Assembly (NCBI RefSeq): GCF_015594845.1
Contig: NZ_JADNRK010000009.1
Coordinates: 1-64,000 of the forward strand
Direction: 5' to 3'
Length of the DNA stretch: 64,000 nucleotides
Source: Alkalibacter mobilis
GTDB lineage: Bacteria > Bacillota > Clostridia > Eubacteriales > Alkalibacteraceae
The notes below the pieces were generated by a model. That model saw only the letters and a list, made by a program, of their open reading frames with translations. It had not been told where the DNA came from and searched no databases. Each line of letters opens with the position of its first letter. Position 1 is the stretch's first letter. Position numbers and translations under genes: made by a program. Below are positions 45,987-54,976 of this stretch, one piece after another.

Positions 45987-46799
45987 TTAAATATTTTTTA
46001 TATCTAAAAAATCTCTTGTCATATCACCCAAAACATTAAAAAGCGATACCGTCAAGAAAATTGCCAAACCAGGATATAGAAGCAGCCAGGGTGCAGTCTG
46101 CAGATAGGCTCTGCCTTCATTCAACATGTTGCCCCACTCGGGTATGGGTGGTTGAACTCCCAATCCTAAAAAAGAAAGACCTGCCAAAGCCAACATTATA
46201 TTGCCGATATCCAAAACAAATTGAACTGCAAGCGGCGACACGATGTTTGGCAGTATATATTTAAAGACGCATCTTAATGTTCCTGCTCCCGCCATTCTTG
46301 CAGCAGCAAGGTATTCCGAATTTTTAATCGATATCACCAAAACTCTTGTCAGACGGGCATATTTAGTCCACCATATTATCGATAAGGCAAATATTGTATT
46401 TTTTATTCCCGGACCAATTATTCCCACTATTCCAATTGCAAATACTATTTCAGGAAATGACAATATTACATCTATCAACCTAGTTATAAATGAATCAACA
46501 ACTTTTCCTGACATTCCGGCTACCGTTCCTATTCCAACTCCAAATATGAACACCATTCCCAATAGTGAAAATGTCATCCCGAGCGATACCCTCGCTCCAT
46601 ATAAGATTCTTGACAACACGCATCTCCCTACCTGATCAGTTCCCAAAAGATAGTTCTCACCCGGCTTTTCAAGAACGTGTTCAAAATCTGTATGCAAAGG
46701 ATCATTTGGAGCACATAAAGGGGCGACTAAAGCAAAAAAAATAAAAATAACAGCCACAGCCAAAATTTTATAATAGATATTTTTTTTAATCGCATTCAT
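45987..46799 (-). CDS. ABC permease (NikC/DppC type)
   Basis: 270 residues with about six membrane helices. It carries the DppC hallmarks: HVLEKPGENYLLGTDQVGRCVLSRILYGARVSLG near the start and the EAA-type loop EYLAAARMAGAGTLRCVFKYILPN. It pairs with the NikB/DppB-type permease, whose stop overlaps this start codon at TAATG. Translation of the two membrane subunits is therefore coupled. Confidence 0.93.
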   Translation of the reverse strand: MNAIKKNIYYKILAVAVIFIFFALVAPLCAPNDPLHTDFEHVLEKPGENYLLGTDQVGRCVLSRILYGARVSLGMTFSLLGMVFIFGVGIGTVAGMSGKVVDSFITRLIDVILSFPEIVFAIGIVGIIGPGIKNTIFALSIIWWTKYARLTRVLVISIKNSEYLAAARMAGAGTLRCVFKYILPNIVSPLAVQFVLDIGNIMLALAGLSFLGLGVQPPIPEWGNMLNEGRAYLQTAPWLLLYPGLAIFLTVSLFNVLGDMTRDFLDIKNI

Positions 46800-47731
46800 T
46801 AATTTTCTTCTCTCAATCTTGGATCAAGTATTATTGTAACAACGTCCACAACAAAATTAACGTTTACGTATATGATCGACATCAACAATACGTACGATTG
46901 CAATACAGGATAATCTCTATATGTAACAGATTGCAATGCCAATGAACCCAGTCCCTGCCAGGAAAATATATTTTCAACTATTACCGTACCTCCCAGCAAT
47001 AGTGCCACTGACAAGCCCAACAAAGTCAAAATACCAAGTATCGAATTAGGCAGGACATTTCGCAAAAGAATGCTGAGCTCACCAGCACCTCTCGATCTTT
47101 CACCCAAAACGTAGTTTTTTGAGTACTCATCCAGTATGGCGGCCCGTATAATTCTTGTGTATCTGCCTATTAAAGGTACTGCTAATGTAAATGCCGGTAA
47201 AACAACGCTTTTTACAGACTGTTGATCCATAATCTTAAACCATTGAAATTTTACTGTAAATGTATATATCAAAATCAATCCCAACCAAAAGGTAGGTACA
47301 GAAATTTCTAGAAAGGAAATTATCCTGATCGTATGATCTACGGGTTTGCTTTTAAATACGGCTGATAAAAAACCTAGTGGAAATGATATTCCGACCAATA
47401 ATATAAAAGCAGTTACCGCCAATTTGATACTCATCCCCAGCCGGGGAATCACCCTGTCCCAGACAGCTTCACCTGAAACATAGGATGTTCCCAAATCCCC
47501 GTGCAAAACTCCCTTCAACCATCTGCCGAATTGTATTATAAATGAATCATCCAAGCCCATTTCAGTTCTTGTTTTTTCTAAAACTTCAGATGTTGGTATC
47601 GTATCGTGAGCACTTAACAACAGTTCTGCGGGATCTCCGGGAGCGATGTAAACCATGGCAAAAGTAAAAAATGAAACTACAAACATGACAATTAGAAGAT
47701 GTACCATCCTAGTTAAAATATATTTTTTCAT
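46799..47731 (-). CDS. ABC permease (NikB/DppB type)
   Basis: 310 residues from ATG 47731 with GAGGTG upstream; four extra in-frame codons lack a binding site. Family landmarks are FAMVYIAPGDPAELLL, WLKGVLHGDLGTSYVSGE, FLEISVPTFWLGL, and LRNVLPNSILGILTLLGLS. It forms one half of the channel. It starts 59 bases after the MATE gene with no terminator between, so the riboswitch upstream of MATE probably controls it too. Confidence 0.93.
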   Translation of the reverse strand: MKKYILTRMVHLLIVMFVVSFFTFAMVYIAPGDPAELLLSAHDTIPTSEVLEKTRTEMGLDDSFIIQFGRWLKGVLHGDLGTSYVSGEAVWDRVIPRLGMSIKLAVTAFILLVGISFPLGFLSAVFKSKPVDHTIRIISFLEISVPTFWLGLILIYTFTVKFQWFKIMDQQSVKSVVLPAFTLAVPLIGRYTRIIRAAILDEYSKNYVLGERSRGAGELSILLRNVLPNSILGILTLLGLSVALLLGGTVIVENIFSWQGLGSLALQSVTYRDYPVLQSYVLLMSIIYVNVNFVVDVVTIILDPRLREEN

Positions 47732-47790
47732 CGAGCACCTCACTTGTTTTCAAATCACATCTCAAATCGAAATATCATCCGAGGATTAAG

Positions 47791-49089
47791 CTATTCAATA
47801 TTCAAAAACAGTTTTTTTCGTGACATATAAAGATACAAACTTCTAGTCAAGCTAAAAAGGATAAATGCCAGCCACAAACCGTGATTTCCTATCATTGGAA
47901 TCGCTACGGATCTAATCAGCATAAATACACCCAAAGCTGCCAATAGAGAATTCCTAACAGGACCTGTTAAAGTGCAGCCAGTATATAATCCGTACAAAAT
48001 CAATCCATATCCTATTGAAAACGGAAAGATAATAAGCCAAATCTTGTAGTCTATGCATAAATCTATTATTTGATTCAAATCAGTAAATAATCCAAAAATC
48101 TTATCCCCTGCAACAATCATGATCGTTGCCGTAAGTATTGCAATTATCAATGAATACAAATTTGAGATTGCAATTACGGAATCAAGACTTTTTTTATCAC
48201 CTGCCCCTTTGAATCTACCTGCAAATATACTCGATGCATTTGCAAAACCGTCAAAGAAATATGAAATTATATATTGGATTTGAAATAGGATTGCATTCGC
48301 AGCCAAGAGATCCTTTCCAAATTCAGCACTTTGCTTCATAAAGATATTGGTCATTGTCAACAAACATATCGTTCGTATCATAAGATCGGAGTTCACAGTA
48401 AAAATTTTTTTTAACGCCTTCAAGTGAATTGCTTCAGGAATAAATTTTAAAATTTCCATCCCATCAAGGCTTTTGTATATAATGATAAATCCAACGATAA
48501 ATCCATAAATTTGTGAAATCAAGGTGGCCAATGCAACACCTCGAACATTGAAACCCAGAAAAATGACAAACATTACATCCAAAAATATATTCAGCACGTT
48601 TGTAGATATTTGCAGAAATAAGGTTTCTCTAATCAGTCTCTTTCCCATAAGCCAACCGATATTTACGTAACTTATCAATACGAATGGAGCACCCCAGACC
48701 AGAATTTCAAAATATGACAGCGCTGAATTCAACACCTCTCTACTATCGCCATATAAACTACTCACAACCATCTTTACTGGATATTGGAGAATAATTATAG
48801 ATGATCCTATAAGCACTGCTAAAAGAAAAGGTCTCAAAAAAGAAAGTGTCAAATCTTTTTCGCTGCCTCTCCCATCAGCTTGGGCTGTAAACCCTGAAGT
48901 ACTGACTCTTAAAAATCCAAAAAGCCAATAAATTGTATTAAAAATCACCGTTCCTATGGCCACTCCACCTATATAGACAGAATTGTTCAAATGTCCGACT
49001 ACTGCAGTATCGACTGCTCCTAAAATCGGCTGAGTTATCGTTGAAATTACCAAAGGGATCGCAAGTCTTAAATAATCGAGGTGTTTCAT
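47791..49089 (-). CDS. MATE family transporter, cobalamin-riboswitch controlled
   Basis: 432 residues from ATG 49089; the ATG at 49101 is in frame, but its own GGAG would then lie inside the gene, and that GGAG serves the start at 49089. About twelve membrane helices in two similar halves, with the MATE signature region PLVISTITQPILGAVDTAVVGHL and FGFLRVSTSGFTAQADGRGSEKD. Such proteins use Na+ or H+ gradients to move organic cations or other small molecules. It is the first gene behind a cobalamin riboswitch, and a metal/peptide-type ABC importer follows. That position suggests a job in handling corrinoids or their precursors rather than drug export. Confidence 0.9.
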   Translation of the reverse strand: MKHLDYLRLAIPLVISTITQPILGAVDTAVVGHLNNSVYIGGVAIGTVIFNTIYWLFGFLRVSTSGFTAQADGRGSEKDLTLSFLRPFLLAVLIGSSIIILQYPVKMVVSSLYGDSREVLNSALSYFEILVWGAPFVLISYVNIGWLMGKRLIRETLFLQISTNVLNIFLDVMFVIFLGFNVRGVALATLISQIYGFIVGFIIIYKSLDGMEILKFIPEAIHLKALKKIFTVNSDLMIRTICLLTMTNIFMKQSAEFGKDLLAANAILFQIQYIISYFFDGFANASSIFAGRFKGAGDKKSLDSVIAISNLYSLIIAILTATIMIVAGDKIFGLFTDLNQIIDLCIDYKIWLIIFPFSIGYGLILYGLYTGCTLTGPVRNSLLAALGVFMLIRSVAIPMIGNHGLWLAFILFSLTRSLYLYMSRKKLFLNIE

Positions 49090-49154
49090 ATCATTCTCCA
49101 TTCATGAACAAGTCTACTTGTTGATTGTAAAAGTCAATTATATTTCATGCTAAA

Positions 49155-49420
49155 AATAAAAAGTCTCTCGGCAATTGCCAAGAGACTTTATCCCATCTTA
49201 TAAAGTAACTTATCTTATTTTGCACGAAAATCCCTATCGCCAAAACCATTTCTTAAGGCAGGTCTCCTGACTTGCAGATCGTTCTCACTTTGGCCTTCCC
49301 GGTTTATACCAGTGGCATCTTCAAAGTTTGTAGCTGCTTACAGTGGTGGGTCCGTGTCGGATTTCAACCGACTTCCCTATTCTCCTTTTTTACAAGGCAC
49401 CTTAATACTTTAAATATTTT
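49155..49420 (-). promoter_or_regulatory. Cobalamin riboswitch with terminator
   Basis: On the minus strand the aptamer order is complete: AAGGTGCC, GGGAAGTCGGTTGAAATCC, CGGACCCACCACTGTAA, GATGCCACTGG, GGGAAGGCC and GTCAGGAGACCTGCC. The terminator follows at 49155-49189: AAGTCTCTTGGCAA pairs with TTGCCGAGAGACTT, then TTTTTATTTTT. Adenosyl- or methylcobalamin would shut down the MATE and ABC genes that follow. Confidence 0.95.
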
Positions 49421-49432
49421 ATTGTGATTTTG

Positions 49433-49461
49433 ATTATATCAATTTACAATTTTTCTTTCAA
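49433..49461 (-). promoter_or_regulatory. Sigma-A promoter before cobalamin riboswitch
   Basis: Minus strand TTGAAA (49456-49461), 17-base spacer, TATAAT (49433-49438), placing the start near 49426, at the edge of the aptamer. Confidence 0.8.
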
Positions 49462-49505
49462 GCAATTTTTTCAATCGATTTTTTAATACAACTCTTATCT
49501 TATCA

Positions 49506-50291
49506 TCAGACCTCTTGATATTTTATTGGAATAGTCATGGAACACGGCACCCCGCACAGGCACTTCCCACAGGTATCTCCTATGCCAATTTCATACTCTG
49601 GAATTATTTTTTCATAAATCTGTTCATTACATTTTTTGCGATCAAATACTACCTCCTGATTCTTAAGTGTAAAGGCATCATTGACGCATTTTTCAATGCA
49701 TTTTTTACACGATCCATCGTGTTTAAAAAGACAATACTCCTCATCATTCCTGATCGTGGCCTTCAACTTCATGTCGGTTACAATACTTCCAAGCCTGCCG
49801 CAACAGCCTCTTTCTGTAATAAACATATTGTTAACTCCAAATTTTCCAATCCCTGAAATGTACGCTACGCTTCTGTGGGACCAGTCACTTTTTAGCTTGA
49901 CTTCATCGTAATTGTACGTTGCCGGCAGTAGAGATGCCTTATAACCTTTTTCAGTTATTTTATCAAACAAATATTTATTGAGATCGCCTATCAAATTGTT
50001 TGTTTCTATCGATGCGATGTCCCACTCTTTGGAGCTTTCTTCCCCGCCGATATTGCTTTTTATCACTTTCTTTGAAAAAGGTATGAAAAATGTGATCACC
50101 GATTTTGCGCTTGGAACCAAATCATGAGGCATAGCATGTGTGGGTCCAATAATCTTTTTTAATTGCAGAAACATTTCGTCCTCTGCGTTGGCAAATCCTA
50201 CAATGGGGTCTCGCCAATCTGACTCTGTGTTATTTTGGAACTTATAATTTTTCACATGATCTGTTATCCATTCGATGATTTTGTTGTTCAA
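49506..50291 (-). CDS. QueG-like (epoxyqueuosine reductase-related) iron-sulfur protein
   Basis: 261 residues from TTG 50291, chosen because AGGAGCTG lies upstream; the ATG at 50318 has no binding site. The pattern includes KSVITFFIPFSKKV, DWSHRSVAYISGIGKFGVNNMFITERGCCGRLGSIVTD, and two Cys clusters: DGSCKKCIEKCVNDAF, and the C-terminal GDTCGKCLCGVPCS. These bind 4Fe-4S clusters. QueG proper needs cobalamin; this protein is much shorter and lacks the usual C-terminal HEAT-like part. It lies next to a B12 riboswitch but upstream of it, so it is not controlled by that switch. Confidence 0.8.
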   Translation of the reverse strand: MNNKIIEWITDHVKNYKFQNNTESDWRDPIVGFANAEDEMFLQLKKIIGPTHAMPHDLVPSAKSVITFFIPFSKKVIKSNIGGEESSKEWDIASIETNNLIGDLNKYLFDKITEKGYKASLLPATYNYDEVKLKSDWSHRSVAYISGIGKFGVNNMFITERGCCGRLGSIVTDMKLKATIRNDEEYCLFKHDGSCKKCIEKCVNDAFTLKNQEVVFDRKKCNEQIYEKIIPEYEIGIGDTCGKCLCGVPCSMTIPIKYQEV

Positions 50292-50489
50292 GCCGTCAGC
50301 TCCTTTGACTCTATTCATTTAAATTTGCATTTGTTCTCACATGTTTTTATATCTCGATATTTTGATCATTTTATTTTCTTGATTTTCAACATCATCATAG
50401 AGTAATTTTATCAGTAGTGACGATGATTACAATATTAAAAATAAAAATTCCACTCTTAATTTAAAAGAATGGAATTTGGACTTTCTGAT

Positions 50490-51827
50490 TTATTTTGCCG
50501 TTATTGCCTTTAAACCTGCCTGATGAAGAATATAATGGTTGGGAGATGCCGTTCCCAGTGGGTGCGTTCCATAATTATAACTGTACAAGTCCATTGCTCC
50601 TACGTTGTTTTGAATTGCAATTCCCAGGGTGTTTACTACCTCCGCAACTTCCTTGTCACCAATAAGTTGAGCTCCCAATAATTTTAGGTCTGCGCTATCA
50701 AAAAAGAATACTGATCTTGTTACTATTGTTCCTGGCAGTGTTCCCGGATGATGATTTGGTGCCGATACTTCAACTTCGACCACTTCAAATCCTTCATTTA
50801 GGCACTGTGCCTTTGTCATCCCGGCAGCTGCAAAGTACTTGCCTCCAACTGAAGTAGAAAAAAGATTCATAATACCTATGACTGACAATGGTTTCTTTTG
50901 GTCACCTAAATTAAGAGCAGCATTACGCCCTTCTTTTGCCGCCACGGATGCCAACCTAATATTGCTTGTCTTGTTTGTAAATATATCGATTTTTGACGCA
51001 CAGTCTCCGATAGCAAATATATCCTCGTCTGAAGTCTGCTGGAACTCATTTACTTTTATAGCTTTTCGGTCATCCAGGTCCAGATCAATCATTTTTGCCA
51101 AATCTACGTTGGGATATGCACCAATCGCCACAATTACCAAGTCTGCGTCGATCAATTGACCGTCACCGAGTTTGACTCTCTCAACTGACTCTTTGCCTTC
51201 AAAGCTTTCTACTCCAACACCGGTGATTATATTGATATTATGAGATTTTAGCACGTCCTCTATTTCAATTGAAATATGAGGTTCAAAAGCAACACTTAAA
51301 CAATGATCTGCCAGTTCAACCAAAGTAATTGACTTGTTACCCATCTTGGTTATTTCATCCGCAAGTTCAATCCCTATAAAACCTCCACCTACAATCACAA
51401 CCGACTTGGCTTTTTCAATCTCTTTTTTTAACTCTACCACTTTATCAAGATCTTTTTCAATTACGTGAATTCCCCTTAATTCTCTTCCTGGAAACGGTGG
51501 AAAAACTGGATGTGATCCAGTAGCCAAAATAAGATTGTCGTAGTCAAATACCTTTCCGCTCTTGGTTTTTACATGCTTTGTTTCGGGATCTATTTCGACT
51601 GCATCGTCGATCACCATCTTTACGTTGTTATCCAGAAGATTCTTATCTGTTGAAAGATTTTCATTTGGATCGTCCAGCGTACCAAAAGCATATGGAATCC
51701 CGCAAGGAACAGGACCTCTCTCATTACTTCTTATTAGCGTATACTCAATATCATCATTCATAGCAAAAGAAGCATTTAGAAATCCCTTTGCTCCCACGCC
51801 TCCGCCTATTACAACAACTTTTTTCAA
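50490..51827 (-). CDS. FAD/NAD-linked disulfide oxidoreductase (CoA-disulfide reductase / NADH oxidase-like)
   Basis: 445 residues, ATG after AAGGAGGAGC. FAD site VVIGGGVGAKGFL; redox Cys in GPVPCGIPYAFG; second nucleotide site VVIVGGGFIGIELAD; FAD-closing IFAIGDCAS; C-terminal dimerisation domain. The single Cys in PCGIPY is the position used by CoA-disulfide reductases and NADH oxidases (Cys-SOH or Cys-S-SCoA). It may lower oxygen or disulfides, or pass electrons to another protein. An operator-like palindrome lies 54 bases upstream of its start. Confidence 0.9.
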   Translation of the reverse strand: MKKVVVIGGGVGAKGFLNASFAMNDDIEYTLIRSNERGPVPCGIPYAFGTLDDPNENLSTDKNLLDNNVKMVIDDAVEIDPETKHVKTKSGKVFDYDNLILATGSHPVFPPFPGRELRGIHVIEKDLDKVVELKKEIEKAKSVVIVGGGFIGIELADEITKMGNKSITLVELADHCLSVAFEPHISIEIEDVLKSHNINIITGVGVESFEGKESVERVKLGDGQLIDADLVIVAIGAYPNVDLAKMIDLDLDDRKAIKVNEFQQTSDEDIFAIGDCASKIDIFTNKTSNIRLASVAAKEGRNAALNLGDQKKPLSVIGIMNLFSTSVGGKYFAAAGMTKAQCLNEGFEVVEVEVSAPNHHPGTLPGTIVTRSVFFFDSADLKLLGAQLIGDKEVAEVVNTLGIAIQNNVGAMDLYSYNYGTHPLGTASPNHYILHQAGLKAITAK

Positions 51828-52317
51828 TTTTGCTCCTCCTTAAAAAATTTTATCGAGCATTTACATCTATCTAGAATTTGTAAACGGTCGTTTATGTATT
51901 AATTATCTACAACATGATTCTACTCCTATACCCCCGAGGGTGTCAATAATATTTTCGACATATGTCATTAACTTTTTAATTTAAAATTATTTTGTGTAAA
52001 ATACCACACATCGCCAAAATCTATATATTGTATTTATTGTCGCTTTTACACTTTGATTTCGCACATATATCTTATTATTTTCAATGATGCTATTCTATTT
52101 TTCATATATTGATTATTAGAAAAATAATTATGTAAATGTATTTTTTTACTCCACAATCCTCTAGATATTCGCAGAATATTGTGCTAAACTTGATTAAGAT
52201 TTTTGTAATCCTTATCATAAGATTTTTAAATCAGTTTTTTGCAAGTTCAGTTACCAAAATTTCCAAAAAATATTTAATGTAATTCAATTTTACTAAGTTT
52301 GATGGAGGGGGATATAA
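51828..52317. promoter_or_regulatory. Divergent intergenic region: palindrome and metVF promoter
   Basis: 490 bases without a gene. On the left, TAAACG-GT-CGTTTA (51881-51894) is a 6+6 inverted repeat of TetR-operator style before the flavoprotein gene. On the right, TTGATT (52190-52195), 17 bases and TATCAT (52213-52218) are a reasonable sigma-A promoter for the methylene-THF reductase operon, with GGAGGGGG before its TTG start. The middle is AT-rich and holds no riboswitch that I recognise. Confidence 0.6.
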
Positions 52318-54282
52318 TTGGAAAATTATACCAAGTTTAAGCTGAAAAGAAAGGAAGAGTTAACCCCGTTTCTTGAAGACAAGGACAACTTGTTTATCCT
52401 TGCATGCAACAAATGCTTCAAGGAATTTGAAATTGGCGACGAGCCTGAGTGCAGCAATTTAGAGCAACTTGCCAAGGAACAGGGTAAAACTGTAGTTGGT
52501 TCAGCAAAAATCGATTTTCTATGTAACGAAACACTGACTTCAAAGTTGCTTCAATCAATAGTACCTGAAGAAGCTGAGGATATCTTTGTTATTTCCTGCG
52601 GTCTGGGCATTCAAACAGTCGCAGAGCAGTTGGAGAATCCGGTTTATGCTGCCAGTGACACCATTTCCGTAGATGGTCAGCACGGCATGGCTTTGACTAC
52701 AACACTTTGTGATGCGTGCGGGCAATGTTATTTGAATCTTACAGGTGGTATTTGCCCAATTGTTGACTGTGCAAAAAGTTTGCTTAACGGTCAATGCGGT
52801 GGAGCAAAAGACGGTAAATGTGAAGTGGATAAAAATAAGGATTGCGCATGGGAAAAAATCTATAACAAAATGGAAAGTTTGGGAAGACTTGATGAGTTGC
52901 TTGCACAACAAGTAGAGGTTCGGGATTACTCAAAAATAAACCATAAATTCATCAACCAATATGTCACTTCAGTTCGCGAAAGCAGATTTGAAGGTTATTA
53001 TGGCGGCGTTCATCCCAGCGAGAAAAAAGAATTTAGCGAAAACATCGATCTGGTTTCATTCCCGGAACCAAGAACTGTTGTTATTCCATTATCGCAACAT
53101 GCAGGTGCTCCCGCTGATTTGATCGTAGAAGTTGGACAAACTGTAAAAGTAGGACAAAAATTAGCTGAAGCCAACGGCTTTGTCAGCAGTCCGATCCACT
53201 CAAGCGTCAGCGGTACAGTAGTCGCTGTTGAACCAAGACTCCACCCGATCCAAGGAATTAAAACCATGGCTGTGGTTATACAATCAGATGGTGAAAATTC
53301 AATTCACGAATCAGTTAAGCCGGCAAAGGATCTGAATGATATCACCAGAGATGAAATTATCGAGCTTATCAGGGAAAAAGGGATCGTAGGCATGGGTGGC
53401 GCTGGATTCCCGACGTCAGTAAAATTAAAAGCACCACAGAAGGTACACACTGTACTTCTTAACGGTTGTGAGTGCGAGCCCATGCTGACTGCAGACCATA
53501 AGTTAATGACTACATATCCGGAAGAGATCATCTTTGGTATGAAAACTCTGATCAAAGGGTCTGGAGCAGAAAAAGGCGTTATCGTAATAGAAGACAATAA
53601 GCATGATGCAATAGAAATTTTAGAGGCAAAAACGGCGGATATTCCTAATATTGAAGTCGCTGTTGTAAAAACAAAGTACCCGCAAGGTGCAGAAAAAATG
53701 CTTGTTAAACGTATGTTGGGTGTAGAAATTCCCAGTGGCGGTTTCCCAACGGATGTAGGGGCCTTAGTAGCAAACGTCAGTACTGCAAAAGCAGTTTCCG
53801 ATGCCATGCAGACAGGAATGCCTCTTGTTGAAAGAATCGTCAGCGTTACAGGTGAAAGAATTAAAAATCCAGGTAACTATCTGGTAAAAAATGGTACATC
53901 AGTAAAAGACATAATAGAGCATTGCGGTGGAGTTAAAGGGGACGATACGACTATCAAACTAGGCGGTCCGATGATGGGCTTTGAGGTTCGTGATCTTAAT
54001 GTTCCAGTTATAAAAAGCACTAATGGCGTCATTGCTGTTGAAACCAAAGTATCTGAAGCAGTCGAATGCATCAAGTGCGGACGATGTGTGGATGTTTGTC
54101 CGATGGAACTAAAACCACTATATTATACCAAATATGCCCCAGCTGAAAACTGGGAAGGCATGAAAGAACAAAACGTTATGGATTGTATTGAATGCGGTTC
54201 CTGTTCATATATCTGTTCTTCAAAAATACCGATTGTGGACAGAATCAAAATCGGAAAAAAAGCTATAAGGGAGGGTAAATAA
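52318..54282 (+). CDS. MetV-RnfC fusion, methylene-THF reductase electron-transfer subunit (RnfC2-type)
   Basis: 654 residues from TTG with GGAGGGGG upstream. Residues 1-210 are a complete MetV-like zinc domain (LFILACNKCFKEF, CDACGQCYLNLTGGICPIVDCAKSL.NGQCGGAKDGKC). Residues 215-654 are RnfC-like: RTVVIPLSQHAGAPA, EKGIVGMGGAGFPTSVK (NAD/FMN site), the SLBB region, and two 4Fe-4S motifs, CIKCGRCVDVCP and CIECGSCSYICS. In Acetobacterium-type enzymes RnfC2 takes electrons from NADH for MetF. The extra MetV domain duplicates the separate MetV gene that follows, one base away. Confidence 0.9.
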   Translation: MENYTKFKLKRKEELTPFLEDKDNLFILACNKCFKEFEIGDEPECSNLEQLAKEQGKTVVGSAKIDFLCNETLTSKLLQSIVPEEAEDIFVISCGLGIQTVAEQLENPVYAASDTISVDGQHGMALTTTLCDACGQCYLNLTGGICPIVDCAKSLLNGQCGGAKDGKCEVDKNKDCAWEKIYNKMESLGRLDELLAQQVEVRDYSKINHKFINQYVTSVRESRFEGYYGGVHPSEKKEFSENIDLVSFPEPRTVVIPLSQHAGAPADLIVEVGQTVKVGQKLAEANGFVSSPIHSSVSGTVVAVEPRLHPIQGIKTMAVVIQSDGENSIHESVKPAKDLNDITRDEIIELIREKGIVGMGGAGFPTSVKLKAPQKVHTVLLNGCECEPMLTADHKLMTTYPEEIIFGMKTLIKGSGAEKGVIVIEDNKHDAIEILEAKTADIPNIEVAVVKTKYPQGAEKMLVKRMLGVEIPSGGFPTDVGALVANVSTAKAVSDAMQTGMPLVERIVSVTGERIKNPGNYLVKNGTSVKDIIEHCGGVKGDDTTIKLGGPMMGFEVRDLNVPVIKSTNGVIAVETKVSEAVECIKCGRCVDVCPMELKPLYYTKYAPAENWEGMKEQNVMDCIECGSCSYICSSKIPIVDRIKIGKKAIREGK

Positions 54283-54283
54283 A

Positions 54284-54913
54284 ATGTTGATTACCCAACT
54301 AAAATCAAAAGAAACTATAGAGTCACTGGCTAAAGGAAAAACTTTCATCGTCAACTGTCACGGTTGCAAAGAGGTTTATTTTGCTGAACACGAAGCAGAA
54401 GAGTTGCAAAAGGAATTATCAGAAACCAACGATATAACTCAAATCGTTACTACAGATTACATCTGCCACCCGGACAATTTGGCTTTACAGCTGAAAAAAC
54501 ACATGGATAAAATCAAAGATGCAGATACTGTCATTGTATTTTCTTGTGGTGTAGGGATACAAACTGTTGCAAAATATCTGGACGACAAGCGAGTCTATTC
54601 CGGATGCGACACATTTCCTTTACCTGGCTTCCAAGGTGTTACTCCTTTGCAGGTTGACTGCGCACAATGCGGAGAATGTTACCTTAATTACACAGGCGGC
54701 ATATGCCCCATCACTTCCTGCTCGAAAAGTCTGGTCAACGGACAATGTGGCGGCGCCAAGGATGGAATGTGTGAAGTTGACAAAGAAATGGAATGCGGAT
54801 GGGAACGTATTTACAGAAAACTAGAGAAACTAAACAAGTTGGACACCTTGAAATATGAACCTAAAGTGCGCAACTATTGGCATCCGGATGCTGAACAGAC
54901 AGACGCTGAATAA
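54284..54913 (+). CDS. metV: MetV, methylene-THF reductase zinc/iron-sulfur subunit
   Basis: 209 residues, ATG one base after the previous stop, so coupled. HGCKEVYFAEHEAEEL at the start, then CAQCGECYLNYTGGICPITSCSKSLVNGQCGGAKDGMCEVDKEMECGWERIYRKL, the MetV hallmark with about ten Cys. In acetogens MetV forms a tight complex with MetF and passes electrons to it. It is closely similar over its whole length to the N-terminal domain of the preceding protein. Confidence 0.93.
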   Translation: MLITQLKSKETIESLAKGKTFIVNCHGCKEVYFAEHEAEELQKELSETNDITQIVTTDYICHPDNLALQLKKHMDKIKDADTVIVFSCGVGIQTVAKYLDDKRVYSGCDTFPLPGFQGVTPLQVDCAQCGECYLNYTGGICPITSCSKSLVNGQCGGAKDGMCEVDKEMECGWERIYRKLEKLNKLDTLKYEPKVRNYWHPDAEQTDAE

Positions 54914-54976
54914 AATTATATCAACAAAAATTTGCGAATAATTAATAAGAAAATGATGATTAGGAGTGATTAAGTA

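Noticed and set aside
49506-50291. QueG-like gene as part of the cobalamin-riboswitch operon
   Set aside because: It lies upstream of the riboswitch promoter on the same strand, so the switch cannot control it.
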